Source of the DNA: PALSA-911 sp963743035
Lineage (GTDB): Bacteria; Pseudomonadota; Alphaproteobacteria; Acetobacterales; Acetobacteraceae
Length of the DNA stretch: 64,000 nt
NCBI GenBank assembly: GCA_963743035.1
Contig: CAVUOB010000015.1
Coordinates: forward strand, 182,088-246,087
Reading direction: 5' to 3'
The notes beneath the pieces were generated by a model. It made no database searches, was not told the DNA's origin, and was given only the letters and a program-made list of their open reading frames with translations. The position numbers were made by a program, and so were the translations under genes. Of the stretch, positions 47,281-58,403 are shown piece after piece (position 1 is the first letter of the stretch; each line of letters opens with the position of its first letter).

Positions 47281-47859
47281 ATGGCGGCTCCGCACATTTC
47301 TCCTGATCTGAACATGGATCTGGGCGCGCTGAAGCGGTCAGCGCGCGAACGCGCGCTGCAGGCCCGCGCCGGCTGCGATCCCGCCTGGGGCGCGGATCTC
47401 GCCGCGCATCTGCTGCGCGAGCTGCCGCCCCCCCCGGGCGCGGTGGTCGCCGGCTTCTGGCCGCTCGCCGGCGAGATCGACATCCTCCCGCTGCTGCACA
47501 CGCTGGCGGGGCACGGCCATCCGGTCGTCCTGCCGGTCACACCGAAACTCGGCAACCCCTTGAGTTTTCGGCTTTGGTCGCCGGGCGACGCGCTGGTCCG
47601 GGAACGCTTCGGCACGATGCGCCCGGTCGGCGAGCCGGCGATCCCCGATTACCTGCTGGTGCCGCTGCTGGCCTTCGACCGGCGCGGCCGCCGCCTCGGC
47701 TATGGCGGCGGCTTCTACGATCGCACGCTGGCGGTACTGCCCGGCGCCACCGCCGTGGGCTGCGGTTTCGCCGCCCAGGAACTGGACGAAGTCCCCGCGG
47801 GCCCCTACGACTTCCGGCTCGCGGCCATCGCCACCGAGCGGGGCGTGATCTTCACCTGA
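47281..47859 (+). CDS. fthC: 5-formyltetrahydrofolate cyclo-ligase
   Basis: Enzyme of 192 residues (181 from the Met at 47314, which fits the family start LGALKRSARERALQAR better and would avoid overlap with the RNA). It makes 5,10-methenyl-THF from 5-formyl-THF with ATP. The active-site stretch LLVPLLAFDRRGRRLGYGGGFYDRTLA is diagnostic. Immediately downstream are ymdB and yebC in the same direction. Confidence 0.92.
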   Translation: MAAPHISPDLNMDLGALKRSARERALQARAGCDPAWGADLAAHLLRELPPPPGAVVAGFWPLAGEIDILPLLHTLAGHGHPVVLPVTPKLGNPLSFRLWSPGDALVRERFGTMRPVGEPAIPDYLLVPLLAFDRRGRRLGYGGGFYDRTLAVLPGATAVGCGFAAQELDEVPAGPYDFRLAAIATERGVIFT

Positions 47860-47892
47860 TCCCTTTATGTCCAAACCTACCAGCGGGGCTCG

Positions 47893-48708
47893 ATGCGCAT
47901 TCTGTTCCTCGGCGATGTCGTCGGCCGTTCCGGCCGGGAGGCGGTGCTCGCCACCTTGCCCGGGCTGCGCGCCGAACTGGGCGTCGATCTGGCGATCGTG
48001 AACGCGGAGAACGCCTCGCACGGCTTCGGCCTGGCGCCGGACATGGCGCGCGCGCTGTTCGCGGCCGGCGCGGACGTGATCACGCTCGGCAACCACGCCT
48101 GGGACCGCAAGGAGATCATGGCCTTCATCGGCGATCATCCGCGACTGATCCGGCCGCTGAACTTCCCCCCGGGCACGCCCGGCGCCGGCGTCGTGCAGGT
48201 CGAGGTCGCCGATGGCCGCCGCGCCATGGTGCTGCAGGTGATGGGCAGGCTGTTCATGGACCCGCTGGACTGCCCGTTCCGCACCGCCGCGGTGGAGCTC
48301 GGCAAGCACCGGCTTGGCGGGACGGTTCACGCCATCGTGGTGGACGTCCACGCCGAGGCCACCAGCGAAAAAATGTCCTTCGCCCATTCCTTCGACGGCC
48401 AGGTGTCCCTGGTGGTCGGCACCCACACCCATACCCCGACCGCCGACCACCAGATCCTGCCGGGCGGCACGGCCTACCTGACCGATGCCGGCATGTGCGG
48501 CGACTATGACAGCGTCATCGGCATGGCCAAGCAGGGCGCGGCCTCGCGGTTCTGGACCAAGCTGCCGAGCGAGCGCCTGGCGCCGGCCGAGGGCGCGGCG
48601 ACGGTGTGCGGCATCTTCGTCGAAACCGACGAGCTGACCGGGCTGGCGCTGCGCGTCGAGCCGGTGCGCATCGGCGGGCGGCTGTCGCAGGCGATGCCGA
48701 CCTTCTGA
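47893..48708 (+). CDS. ymdB: YmdB-family metallophosphoesterase
   Basis: Phosphodiesterase of 271 residues of the YmdB/TIGR00282 group. Metal ligands are in ILFLGDVVGRSGR, VNAENASHGFG, LGNHAWDRKEI and VVGTHTHTPTADHQI, and GGTAYLTDAGMCGDYDSVIG is a family hallmark. Members hydrolyse 2',3'-cyclic nucleotides. In the same direction as fthC and yebC, probably one transcription unit. Confidence 0.92.
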   Translation: MRILFLGDVVGRSGREAVLATLPGLRAELGVDLAIVNAENASHGFGLAPDMARALFAAGADVITLGNHAWDRKEIMAFIGDHPRLIRPLNFPPGTPGAGVVQVEVADGRRAMVLQVMGRLFMDPLDCPFRTAAVELGKHRLGGTVHAIVVDVHAEATSEKMSFAHSFDGQVSLVVGTHTHTPTADHQILPGGTAYLTDAGMCGDYDSVIGMAKQGAASRFWTKLPSERLAPAEGAATVCGIFVETDELTGLALRVEPVRIGGRLSQAMPTF

Positions 48709-48725
48709 GCCTTCATTCTGGACAC

Positions 48726-48753
48726 CGGTTGTTCGACGACGGTTGTTCGAAGC
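48726..48753. repeat. 14-bp near-perfect tandem duplication after ymdB
   Basis: CGGTTGTTCGACGA (48726-48739) is followed by CGGTTGTTCGAAGC (48740-48753), 18 bases past the ymdB stop. Confidence 0.75.
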
Positions 48754-48805
48754 GGGGAAACCGCTCTAAAACCCCGCACTTTCAACCCAACCGACGGAAA
48801 GCGGC

Positions 48806-49555
48806 ATGGCCGGCCACAGCCAATTCAAGAACATCATGCACCGCAAGGGCGCGCAGGACGCCAAGCGCGCCCGGCAGTTCGCCAAGCTGATCCGCGAGAT
48901 CACCGTCTCCGCCCGCTCCGGCCTGCCCGACCCCGCGGCCAATCCGCGCCTGCGCAGCGCCATGGCCGAGGCGCGGGTGGCCAACATGCCGCGCGACACC
49001 ATCGAGCGCGCGATCAAGAAGGCCGCCGGCGCCGCCGGCAGCGACGACTACGCGGAGGTCCGCTACGAGGGCTACGGTCCCGCCGGCGTGGCGGTCATCG
49101 TCGAGGCGCTGACCGATAACCGCAACCGCACCGCCTCCGACATCCGCTCCGCCTTCGCCAAGCATGGCGGGGCGCTGGGCGAGACCAACTCGGTCGCCTT
49201 CCTGTTCAACCGGCTGGGCGCCATCCGCTACCCGCTGGCCGTCGCCGACGCCGACACCATGCTGGAAGCCGCGATCGAGGCCGGCGCCGACAATGTCGAA
49301 ACCGACGCGGAGGCGCATGAGGTCACCTGCGCGATCGACGATTTCTTCGCCGTGCGCGACGCGCTGGAAGCCCGTTTCGGCCCGCCCGCGCAGGCCAAGC
49401 TGGACTGGCGCCCGACCACGCTGGTGACGCTGGACGAGGACCGCGCCGGCGCGCTGCTGAAGCTGCTCGACGTGCTGGAAGACAATGACGACGTGCAGAA
49501 CGTCTACGCCAATTTCGACATCCCCGAGGCCGTGATGCAGAAGCTGTCGGCGTGA
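48806..49555 (+). CDS. yebC: YebC/PmpR-family DNA-binding regulatory protein
   Basis: Protein of 249 residues. The N-terminal GHSQFKNIMHRKGAQDAKRARQF, then YEGYGPAGVAVIVEALTDNRNRT and GGALGETNSVAFLF, identify the YebC family, known as transcriptional regulators and recently as a helper of translation through proline runs. It precedes the ruv genes, its usual place in alphaproteobacteria. Confidence 0.95.
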   Translation: MAGHSQFKNIMHRKGAQDAKRARQFAKLIREITVSARSGLPDPAANPRLRSAMAEARVANMPRDTIERAIKKAAGAAGSDDYAEVRYEGYGPAGVAVIVEALTDNRNRTASDIRSAFAKHGGALGETNSVAFLFNRLGAIRYPLAVADADTMLEAAIEAGADNVETDAEAHEVTCAIDDFFAVRDALEARFGPPAQAKLDWRPTTLVTLDEDRAGALLKLLDVLEDNDDVQNVYANFDIPEAVMQKLSA

Positions 49556-49584
49556 ACGCGGGCATTGGGGCAGGGGGCGGCGCG

Positions 49585-50271
49585 ATGAACGACCTGTACG
49601 CATTCTTCCTGCAGGGCCGCAACCAGCGCCGCATCGACAAATGGCACCATTATTTCGAGATCTATGAGCGCCACCTCTCCCGCCTGCGCGCCGCCAGCCC
49701 GACCATGCTGGAAATCGGCGTCGAGCGCGGCGGCTCGCTCGAGATGTGGCGGCAGTATTTCGGCGGCTCGGCGCGGATCTACGGCCTGGACGTCAATCCC
49801 GCCGCCCGCCGCCATGAGGATATCGCCACCCGCATCTTCATCGGCGACCAGGCCGATCGCGGCGGGCTGCGCGACATGCTCGCCCAGACCGGCCCGCTCG
49901 ACCTGGTGATCGACGACGGCGGCCATACCGCCAACCAGCAGATCACCGCCTTCGAGGAAATCTACCCGACGCTGGGCGAGAACGGGATCTATCTGGTGGA
50001 GGACACCCACACCTCGCTCTGGGGCGGGTCGTTCATGGACCGGCCCGACGGGCAGAGCTTTCTGCAGTTCGCCTTCGCCCGCTGCGCGGAGCTGATGGAA
50101 TGGACCGGCCGGTTCGCCAATTTCCAGGCGCTGGGCAACCGCGACGCGGCGCGCGCGCTGGAAGCCTCGGCCTCCCTGTTCTGCCGCACCACGAAGTCGA
50201 TCAGCTTCTACGACAGCGTGATCGTCTTCGAGCGCGGCCGGCGCCAGCCGCCGCTGCACGAGGTGCGCTAG
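49585..50271 (+). CDS. Class I SAM-dependent methyltransferase-like protein
   Basis: Protein of about 228 residues. The binding motif LEIGVERGGSLEMWRQYFG and IYGLDVNPAAR, then LDLVIDDGGHTANQQI, resemble methyltransferases of the cephalosporin hydroxylase/SAM-MT group often linked to surface-sugar modification. ATG at 49585 has a G-rich site before it; a GTG at 49552 overlapping the yebC stop is an alternative. Placed between yebC and ruvC, an unusual insertion in that order. Confidence 0.75.
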   Translation: MNDLYAFFLQGRNQRRIDKWHHYFEIYERHLSRLRAASPTMLEIGVERGGSLEMWRQYFGGSARIYGLDVNPAARRHEDIATRIFIGDQADRGGLRDMLAQTGPLDLVIDDGGHTANQQITAFEEIYPTLGENGIYLVEDTHTSLWGGSFMDRPDGQSFLQFAFARCAELMEWTGRFANFQALGNRDAARALEASASLFCRTTKSISFYDSVIVFERGRRQPPLHEVR

Positions 50272-50357
50272 GCTTTGCCGCCAGACAATGCTGTGCCGGC
50301 AAACTCGGGGGCAGCGTATACCCTGGCGCCGGCAACAAGGAGAGGTTCGAGTCGTTC

Positions 50358-50879
50358 ATGGTCAGGCTGCCGCCGGTCCGTCTGTTGGGGATCGATCCCG
50401 GCCTGCGCTTCACGGGCTGGGGGATGATCGAGGCGGATGGCAATCGCCTGCGCCATATCGGCGACGGCGTGATCGCCACCGACAACACCCACAGCGTGCC
50501 GCTCAGGCTGAAATTCCTGCACGATGCGCTGACCCTGCTGATGGCCGAATACCACCCCGACGAGGCGGCGGTGGAGGAGACCTATGTGAACCGCAACGGC
50601 GCCGCCACCCTGAAGCTCGGCTATGCCCGCGGCGTGGCGCTGCTGGCCCCGGCGCTGATCGGCATTCCCGTGCTGGAATACGGCGCCATGGCGGTGAAGC
50701 AATCGGTGGTCGGCACCGGTGCGGCGGCCAAGGAGCAGGTGCAGATGATGGTCCGCCGGCTGTTGCCCGGCGCCACGCTGAAGCGTGCCGACGCCGCGGA
50801 CGCGCTGGCGGTGGCGATCTGCCACGCCCATCACCGCGCCAGCCGCCGCGCCTGGGCCGCCGGGACCCAGATGGCATGA
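50358..50879 (+). CDS. ruvC: Holliday junction endonuclease RuvC
   Basis: Dimeric resolvase of 173 residues. The four acidic catalytic residues lie in LLGIDPGLRFTGWG, VEETYVNRNGAATLKLGYARG and the C-terminal KRADAADALAVAICHAH. The ATG at 50358 gives the family start; longer frames to 50100 run through the preceding gene. Its stop overlaps the start of ruvA (ATGA). Confidence 0.97.
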   Translation: MVRLPPVRLLGIDPGLRFTGWGMIEADGNRLRHIGDGVIATDNTHSVPLRLKFLHDALTLLMAEYHPDEAAVEETYVNRNGAATLKLGYARGVALLAPALIGIPVLEYGAMAVKQSVVGTGAAAKEQVQMMVRRLLPGATLKRADAADALAVAICHAHHRASRRAWAAGTQMA

Positions 50880-51475
50880 TCGGCAAGCTTACGGGCAGGA
50901 TCGACCAGATCGAGGACGGCCGCTGCCTGATCGATGTCGGCGGCGTCGGCTATGTCGTGCAGGCCTCCAGCCGCACGCTCTCCGCCTTGCCGCAGCCCCC
51001 GGCCCAGGCGGCGCTGCTGATCGAGACGCATGTGCGCGAGGACGCCATTCTTCTCTACGGCTTCGCCGATCCCGCCGAGCGCGACTGGTTCCGCCTGCTG
51101 ACCACCGTGCAGGGCGTCGGCGCCAAGGTGGCGCTCGGCATCCTCTCGGCCATGTCGCCGCGCGAGCTGGTCACCGCCATCGCCGCCTCGGACCGCGCCG
51201 GCATGACCCGCGCCCCCGGCGTCGGCCCCAAGCTCGCGGTGCGCATCCTCTCGGAACTGCGCGAAAAGGCCGGCGCCATGCCGGTCGGCTCCGGCTTCGT
51301 CCCCGCCGCTTCGCTGCCGAAGGGCGTGGCGGAGGACGTGCTCTCCGCGCTGCTCAATCTCGGCTACCGCCGCCAGGAGGCGCAGCCGGCCGTGACGCGC
51401 GTCATCGAGCGGCTCGGCGAGGACGCCGGCCTGGACGCGGTGATCCGTGACAGCCTGAAGGAGCTGGCACGATGA
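50876..51475 (+). CDS. ruvA: Holliday junction branch migration protein RuvA
   Basis: Tetrameric junction-binding protein of 199 residues. OB domain IGKLTGRIDQIEDGRCLIDVGGVGYVV, helix-hairpin-helix motifs VQGVGAKVALGILS and APGVGPKLAVRILSELREK, and the C-terminal domain that contacts RuvB. Overlaps both ruvC and ruvB by four bases, so translational coupling is evident. Confidence 0.97.
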   Translation: MIGKLTGRIDQIEDGRCLIDVGGVGYVVQASSRTLSALPQPPAQAALLIETHVREDAILLYGFADPAERDWFRLLTTVQGVGAKVALGILSAMSPRELVTAIAASDRAGMTRAPGVGPKLAVRILSELREKAGAMPVGSGFVPAASLPKGVAEDVLSALLNLGYRRQEAQPAVTRVIERLGEDAGLDAVIRDSLKELAR

Positions 51476-52512
51476 GCGACGAAGACCGCACCGTGTCCCC
51501 CGCGCGCGGCGAGGAAGATGCCGCCGAGGCCAGCCTGCGGCCGCAGACGCTGAAGGAATTCATCGGCCAGAAGGCCAGCCGGGAAAATCTTCGCACTTTC
51601 ATCCAGGCCGCCAAAGGCCGCGGCGAGGCGATGGACCACGTGCTGCTGCACGGGCCGCCCGGCCTCGGCAAAACCACGCTGGCGCAGATCGTGGCGCGCG
51701 AACTGGGCGTCGGGTTCCGCGCCACCTCCGGCCCGGTGATCCAGCGCGCCGGCGATCTTGCCGCGATTTTGACAAATCTTCAGCCCAAAGACGTCCTGTT
51801 CATCGACGAGATCCACCGCCTGCAGCCCGCCATCGAGGAGGTGCTGTACCCCGCGATGGAGGATTTCCAGCTCGACCTGATCATCGGCGAAGGGCCGGCC
51901 GCCCGCTCCGTGCGCATCGACCTGTCGCCGTTCACGCTGGTCGGCGCCACCACCCGGGCCGGGCTGCTGGCAACGCCGCTGCGCGACCGCTTCGGCATTC
52001 CGCTGCGGCTGATCTTCTACACCCCCGCCGAGCTGGAGCTGATCGTCGCGCGCGGCGCCGAAAAGCTCGGCTTCCGCCTGACCCAGGACGGCGCGACCGA
52101 GATCGCCCGGCGCTCGCGCGGCACGCCCCGCATCGCCGGGCGCCTGCTGCGCCGTGTCCGCGACATCGCCGCGGTGGAAGGCAACGACCCCGTGGATCGC
52201 GGGGTCGCCGACGCCGCGCTGATGCGCCTGGAGGTCGACCGCATCGGCCTCGACGCCATGGACCGTCGCTATCTGCGCCGCATCGCCGAGCACCATGCCG
52301 GCGGCCCGGTCGGCGTGGAGACGCTCGCCGCCGCGCTGGCCGAGGCGCGCGACACGCTGGAAGACGTGATCGAGCCCTATCTGATCCAGGAAGGCCTGAT
52401 CCTGCGCACCAGCCGGGGCCGGATGCTGGGCGAGCCCGGCTGGCGCCATCTCGGCCTGGCGCCGCCCTCGCAGCTGCCGGCCCAGATGGATTTGCTGAGG
52501 GACGAACCGTGA
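51472..52512 (+). CDS. ruvB: Holliday junction helicase RuvB
   Basis: Hexameric AAA+ motor of 346 residues for branch migration. Walker A HGPPGLGKTTLAQIVA, Walker B DVLFIDEIHRL, sensor 1 VGATTRAGLLATPLRDRFG, and sensor 2 RIAGRLLRRVRD are visible, and the winged helix includes EPYLIQEGLILRTSRGRML. Overlaps ybgC by four bases. Complete. Confidence 0.98.
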   Translation: MSDEDRTVSPARGEEDAAEASLRPQTLKEFIGQKASRENLRTFIQAAKGRGEAMDHVLLHGPPGLGKTTLAQIVARELGVGFRATSGPVIQRAGDLAAILTNLQPKDVLFIDEIHRLQPAIEEVLYPAMEDFQLDLIIGEGPAARSVRIDLSPFTLVGATTRAGLLATPLRDRFGIPLRLIFYTPAELELIVARGAEKLGFRLTQDGATEIARRSRGTPRIAGRLLRRVRDIAAVEGNDPVDRGVADAALMRLEVDRIGLDAMDRRYLRRIAEHHAGGPVGVETLAAALAEARDTLEDVIEPYLIQEGLILRTSRGRMLGEPGWRHLGLAPPSQLPAQMDLLRDEP

Positions 52513-52973
52513 GCGGCCTGGTTACGGACCGGGGCCACCGCTACCGGCTGCGGGTCTATTACGAGGACACCGACGCCGGCGGCATCGTCTATCACGCCAA
52601 TTACCTGCGCTTTGCCGAGCGGGCCCGCACCGAAGCCCTGCGCGAGGCGGGAATCCCCCATGCCCTGCTGGTAGAGGCGTTCAACCGTATGTTCGTGGTG
52701 CGGCGCGTCGAAGTGGACTATGCGCTGCCCGCCCGGCTGGACGAGGAGCTGGTGGTGGTGACCGTCCCGCTCGACGTGGGCGGCGCGACGTTGGTGCTGC
52801 GCCAGGACGTCCGGGGACTGGACGGCGCCAGCCGCGCGGTGCTTACCGTGCGGCTGGCCTGCGTCAGCGTGGACAGCACCCGCCCGGCGCGCATGCCGCC
52901 GCCCTGGCGCGAGGGGTTGCGGGCGATGATGGCTGCGCGGGACGTGCCGGCACGGGACGAAAGACTGGACTGA
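52509..52973 (+). CDS. ybgC: Acyl-CoA thioesterase of the Tol-Pal cluster
   Basis: Hot-dog-fold thioesterase of 154 residues. RVYYEDTDAGGIVYHANYLRFAERARTEALRE is the YbgC signature with the catalytic aspartate. First gene of the tol-pal cluster, overlapping ruvB by four bases. Three 17-bp imperfect repeats follow its stop. Confidence 0.94.
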   Translation: MSGLVTDRGHRYRLRVYYEDTDAGGIVYHANYLRFAERARTEALREAGIPHALLVEAFNRMFVVRRVEVDYALPARLDEELVVVTVPLDVGGATLVLRQDVRGLDGASRAVLTVRLACVSVDSTRPARMPPPWREGLRAMMAARDVPARDERLD

Positions 52974-52979
52974 ACGTGT

Positions 52980-53030
52980 GACCACGCAGGACACGCGACC
53001 AAACAGGACACGGGACTAGACAGGCTGGGC
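52980..53030. repeat. 17-bp imperfect tandem repeat, three copies, between ybgC and tolQ
   Basis: Units starting GACCACGCAGGACACGC (52980), GACCAAACAGGACACGG (52997) and GACTAGACAGGCTGGGC (53014) follow each other at 17-base spacing, beginning six bases after the ybgC stop. Confidence 0.6.
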
Positions 53031-53048
53031 TGAACAAGGAGAGCGCGG

Positions 53049-53767
53049 GTGGACCGGGCAGTGGATGCAGTAAATCTGGGAACGGCGGGGGGCGACCTGT
53101 CGCTGTGGGGCCTGTTCGTTCAGGCCGACATCGTCGTCAAGATCGTCATGCTCGGCCTGCTCGCGGCCAGCGTGTGGGTCTGGGCGATCGTGTTCGAAAA
53201 ATACACGTCGCTGCGCCGGGTCAACAAGGCGGCCGACGGGTTCGAGGACCGGTTCTGGTCCGGCGGCAGCCTGGACGATGCTCTACGACACGAGGGGCCG
53301 AAGCCGGAGCACCCGATGGCCGCGGTGTTCGGCGCGGCGATGAGCGAATGGCGCCGCAGCCAGCGCAAGCCGGCGCGGACCCGACCCGTTCGGGCGTGCG
53401 CGACCGCGTGGACCGCGCGATCGGCGTGACCGTGCAGCGGGAGATGGACCGGCTGGAGCGCTGGATGGTGTTCCTGGCCTCGGTCGGCTCCACCGCGCCG
53501 TTCATCGGCCTGTTCGGCACCGTCTGGGGCATCATGCACAGCTTCTCCGCCATCGCCGCGATGCACAACACCAACCTCGCGGTCGTGGCGCCCGGCATCG
53601 CCGAAGCGCTGTTCGCCACCGCCATCGGCCTGGTCGCGGCCATCCCGGCGGTGCTCGCCTACAACAAGATCAGCACCGATCTCGGCCGCTTCGCCTCCCG
53701 CCTGGAAGGCTTCGGCGCCGAGTTCGCCGCCATCCTGTCGCGCCAGAGCGAGGAGCGGTCCGCATGA
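53049..53767 (+). CDS. tolQ: Tol-Pal proton channel protein TolQ (one-base frameshift)
   Basis: Inner-membrane protein of about 239 residues. Three membrane helices are expected; the first is ADIVVKIVMLGLLAASVWVWAIV, and the C-terminal half shows VFLASVGSTAPFIGLFGTVWGIMHSF and ATAIGLVAAIPAVLAYN, typical of TolQ/ExbB. The phase changes at about 53355-53375: after SEWRRS the conserved GADPTRSGVRDRVDRA continues one base earlier, consistent with a single missing base. GTG start with AAGGAGAG nine bases upstream. Confidence 0.92.
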
Positions 53768-53793
53768 CCGCGCCCGGGGAGAGGGGCTGAGCC

Positions 53794-54340
<547 letters not shown>

Positions 54341-54375
54341 GCCCGGTGCTGAGCTAAGGACGCGCGCAGCCTTCC

Positions 54376-55304
<929 letters not shown>

Positions 55305-55368
55305 CCCGTACCTTGACGTCCACCCCTGGAACCAGCCTCGCCGATAACCAAGTGCTCGCACGCCGATC

Positions 55369-56784
55369 ATGGGAAACCTGATGATGACCGACCTGCCGAA
55401 CCTGTCCCTGCCTCTCCTGAACCGCCGCGGCCTGATCGCCGCCGGGCTCGCGGGCACGGCCTCGCTGCTGGCCGCGCCGCGCGCCCTGCACGCCCAGGGC
55501 GCTCCGGGTGCCGCCGCCCCCAGCGCGGTGATCGACGTCAACCGCGCCCGCACCGATCCGATCCCGATCGCCATCCCCGATTTCGCCGGCGCCGGAGAGG
55601 CGGGGCAGATCGGCCGCGACATGGCCAACGTGATCACCAACGACCTCGCGCGCAGCGGGCTGTTCCGCCCGATCGACCGCGCCGCGTTCCTCAGCGCCGG
55701 ACAGGGCGCCGGCGACGTGCCGAACTTCCAGAACTGGCGCGCGATCGGCGCCCAGGCGCTGGTGACCGGCAAGGCCGACAGCCAGGGCGGCGGTTCCGTG
55801 CGGGTGGAGTTCCGCCTGTGGGACGTGCTGCCGCAGACGCAGATCCAGGGCACCGCCTACACCGCCACGCTCGGCAACTGGCGGCGCATCGCGCATATCA
55901 TCAGCGACGTGATCTATGAGCGGCTGCTGGGCGAGAAGGGCTATTTCGACACCCGCATCGTCTACATCGCCGGCACCGGGCCGCGCGAACAAGCGCATCA
56001 AGCGCCTGGCGATCATGGACCAGGACAGCGAGAACAACCGCTTCCTGACCGACGGCTCCTGGCTGGCGCTGACGCCGCGCTTCCACCCGACGCGCGACCA
56101 GATCGCGTTCATGAGCTACGCCAACAACCGCCCGCGCGTCTACCTGTTCGACCTCGGCTCCGGCCGCCAGCAGGTGCTCGGCGATTTCGAGGGCATGACC
56201 TATTCGCCCCGCTTCGCGCCGGACGGCAACAGCGTGATCATGTCGGTGACCAACGACGGCGGCGGGTCGGACATCGTCACCGTCGGGCTGGGCGGCCGGC
56301 GCGGCGCGCCGGCTGACCAACTCGGGCGCGATCGACGTCAGCCCCTGCTACAGCCCGGACGGCTCGCAGATCGTGTTCAACTCCGACCGCGGCGGCGATC
56401 AGCAACTTTACGTGATGGGCGCCGACGGCGGCGGCGTGAAGCGCATCAGCTTCGGCAAGGGCCGGTACGCGACGCCGGTCTGGTCGCCGCGCGGGGACCT
56501 GATCGCCTATACGCGGCTGGGCAGCGGCAACTGGGCCATCGGCGTCATGCATCCCGGACGGCACCGGCGAGCGTATCCTGTCGGAAGGTTACGCCGTGGA
56601 AGGTCCTACATTTGCCCCGAACGGACGGGTGCTGATGTTCTGGCGCGAAACCCCGGCGCGCGACGCGCGCGGCAGCGGCTTTTCCTCGCGGCTGGTTTCG
56701 GTCGACATCACCGGCTTCAACGAACGCCCGGTGCCGACGCCGACCGACGCCTCCGAGCCCGCCTGGTCGCCGCTTGCTGCCTGA
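55369..56784 (+). CDS. tolB: Tol-Pal beta-propeller protein TolB (three frameshifts)
   Basis: Periplasmic protein of about 470 residues. The N-terminus has an RR pair (NRRGLIAAGLAG) before the hydrophobic core, so Tat export is possible. TolB N-terminal domain (IPDFAGAGEAGQIGRDMANVI) is followed by propeller blades: LTPRFHPTRDQIAFMSYAN, YSPRFAPDGNSVIMSV, DVSPCYSPDGSQIVFNSDR and GPTFAPNGRVLMF. Extra single bases at about 55987 (CGCGAACAAG), 56310 (GCGCCGGCTG) and 56557 (CCCGGACGG) shift the frame; net +3. Each side is strongly conserved. Confidence 0.9.
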
Positions 56785-56961
56785 TCTGCGGCCGATAATG
56801 GCCTGTCAGGGCTCAAGCGCACTTGACCGGATCCGAAGCGCGGTTTTAATCGCTTGCGCGGGGCCCAGACAGACTTTACGCGGACAGGCGCTACGCCTTC
56901 AGCCTTGCCTTTCGTGCTGCCAGCTCCGAAGCGCAGCCTCCTTTCCCAGGGACGAATAAAC

Positions 56962-57435
56962 ATGAATGTCAAGATCCTCGGCGCCTTTGCGGCTCTCACG
57001 CTGCTTGCGGCTTGCGCCAGCGAAGAAAAGACCACCAGCACCGGTGAAGGCGCATCGGCGGCACGTTCGGGTCCGGCGCCGGGCAGCCAGGAAGATCTCG
57101 TTGCTTCCGCCGGCGATCGGGTGTTCTTCGCTTTTGACAGCTCTTCGCTCGACGACACCGCCCGCTCCACGCTGACGGCGCAGTCCGGTTGGCTGGCCAA
57201 GAATCCGCAGGTCAGCGTCCGCGTCGAAGGCAATGCCGACGAGCGCGGCACCCAGGAATACAATCTCGGCCTCGGCCAGCGCCGCGCCAAGGCGGCGCGC
57301 GACATGCTGGTGGCCAAGGGCGTCTCCGCCAGCCGTCTCACCGTGATCTCGAACGGCAAGGAAAAGCCGGTGGCGCTGGGCTCGGATGAGCAGGCCTGGG
57401 CGCAGAACCGCAACGCCATGACGGTCGTCCGCTGA
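56962..57435 (+). CDS. pal: Peptidoglycan-associated lipoprotein Pal
   Basis: Outer-membrane lipoprotein of 157 residues. Lipobox LLAACASEE; OmpA-like domain with VFFAFDSSSLDD, VEGNADERGTQEYNLGLGQRRA and ISNGKEKPVALG. The ATG at 56962 is the only one giving a proper signal peptide. Intact, unlike the four genes before it. The 177-base gap upstream contains a candidate leader but no gene. Confidence 0.96.
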   Translation: MNVKILGAFAALTLLAACASEEKTTSTGEGASAARSGPAPGSQEDLVASAGDRVFFAFDSSSLDDTARSTLTAQSGWLAKNPQVSVRVEGNADERGTQEYNLGLGQRRAKAARDMLVAKGVSASRLTVISNGKEKPVALGSDEQAWAQNRNAMTVVR

Positions 57436-57473
57436 TCCGGCCATCGTGAAGCCGCACAGCGCACCGGTGTGAA

Positions 57474-58403
57474 TTGAGCAAGATCGGGCTGAAATCCGCA
57501 AGCGGGCGGTGTGCGGCACTGCTGTTTGCCATCTGGGCCGGCGCGCTGGCGGCGCCGCCGCCCGCGTCGGCGCAGATGGACAGCCGCGAAGCGATCGAGC
57601 TGCAGCACGAGCTGCTCGAGTTGAAGCGCGATGTGCAGAACCTGCGCGACCAGGTGGCCCGCGGCGCGCCGTCGGGCGGATCGTCCTCGGGTGGTTCGTT
57701 CCTGGGGGGGCGCGGTTCGTCCGAATCTGGCGGCAGCAGCGAGATCACCGGCCAGCTGCTGTCGCGGGTCGAGGCGCTGGAGGACCAGATGCGCCGGCTG
57801 CGCGGCCAGATCGACGAGGTCGCCAACCAGACCCAGCGCCAGGGCGACGACCTGAACAAGAAGATCGGCGACCTGAATTTCCGCGTCCAGTCGCTGGAGC
57901 CGGGCGGCGGCGGTGCCGCCGCCGCATCGGCGCGTGCGCCGGCTCCGCTGGCTCCGGCGCCGTCTGCGGCCGCGGCCGCGCCGCCACCCCCGCCGGCCGC
58001 GCCCGTGCCGGCCCGGCGCACGCCGGAAATGGCCTTGCAGGAAGGCTCCGCCGCTTTGGCACGGCGCGACTACACCGCCGCCGAGGCGGCCGCGCGCGAG
58101 GTGCTGAACAACAACAAGACCTCGCCGCGGGCCTATGACGCGCAGCTGCTGCTGGCGCAGTCGCTGTCCGGGCGGAAGGAATTCTCCCAGGCCGCCATCG
58201 CCTATGACGACGCCTACAAGCGCAACCGCAAGGGCGCGCGCGCGCCGGATGCGCTGCTCGGGCTGGCCAACTCGCTGACCGCGATCGGCGAGCGCCGGGC
58301 CGCCTGCGACACCATCGGCCAGCTCCGCGCCGAATTCCCGAGCCCCCGCCCGGACTTGAAGGACCAGATCGCTTCGGCGAACCAACGTGCCGGATGCAAA
58401 TGA
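57474..58403 (+). CDS. cpoB: Tol-Pal accessory protein CpoB/YbgF
   Basis: Periplasmic protein of 309 residues. A signal peptide (LLFAIWAGALAAPPPASA) precedes a coiled coil (ELLELKRDVQNLRDQV), a Gly/Ser linker, a second coiled coil, a Pro/Ala segment, then tetratricopeptide-like repeats with TPEMALQEGSAALARRDYTAAEAA. It links cell-wall synthesis and outer-membrane constriction in enterobacteria. The TTG at 57474 is the start used; no ATG lies near the signal. Overlaps tilS by 17 bases. Confidence 0.9.
   Translation: MSKIGLKSASGRCAALLFAIWAGALAAPPPASAQMDSREAIELQHELLELKRDVQNLRDQVARGAPSGGSSSGGSFLGGRGSSESGGSSEITGQLLSRVEALEDQMRRLRGQIDEVANQTQRQGDDLNKKIGDLNFRVQSLEPGGGGAAAASARAPAPLAPAPSAAAAAPPPPPAAPVPARRTPEMALQEGSAALARRDYTAAEAAAREVLNNNKTSPRAYDAQLLLAQSLSGRKEFSQAAIAYDDAYKRNRKGARAPDALLGLANSLTAIGERRAACDTIGQLRAEFPSPRPDLKDQIASANQRAGCK

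Noticed and set aside
50349..50361. A GTTC-N5-GTTC just before ruvC resembling a LexA box
   Set aside because: The spacer is five, not seven bases, so it does not fit the alphaproteobacterial LexA site.
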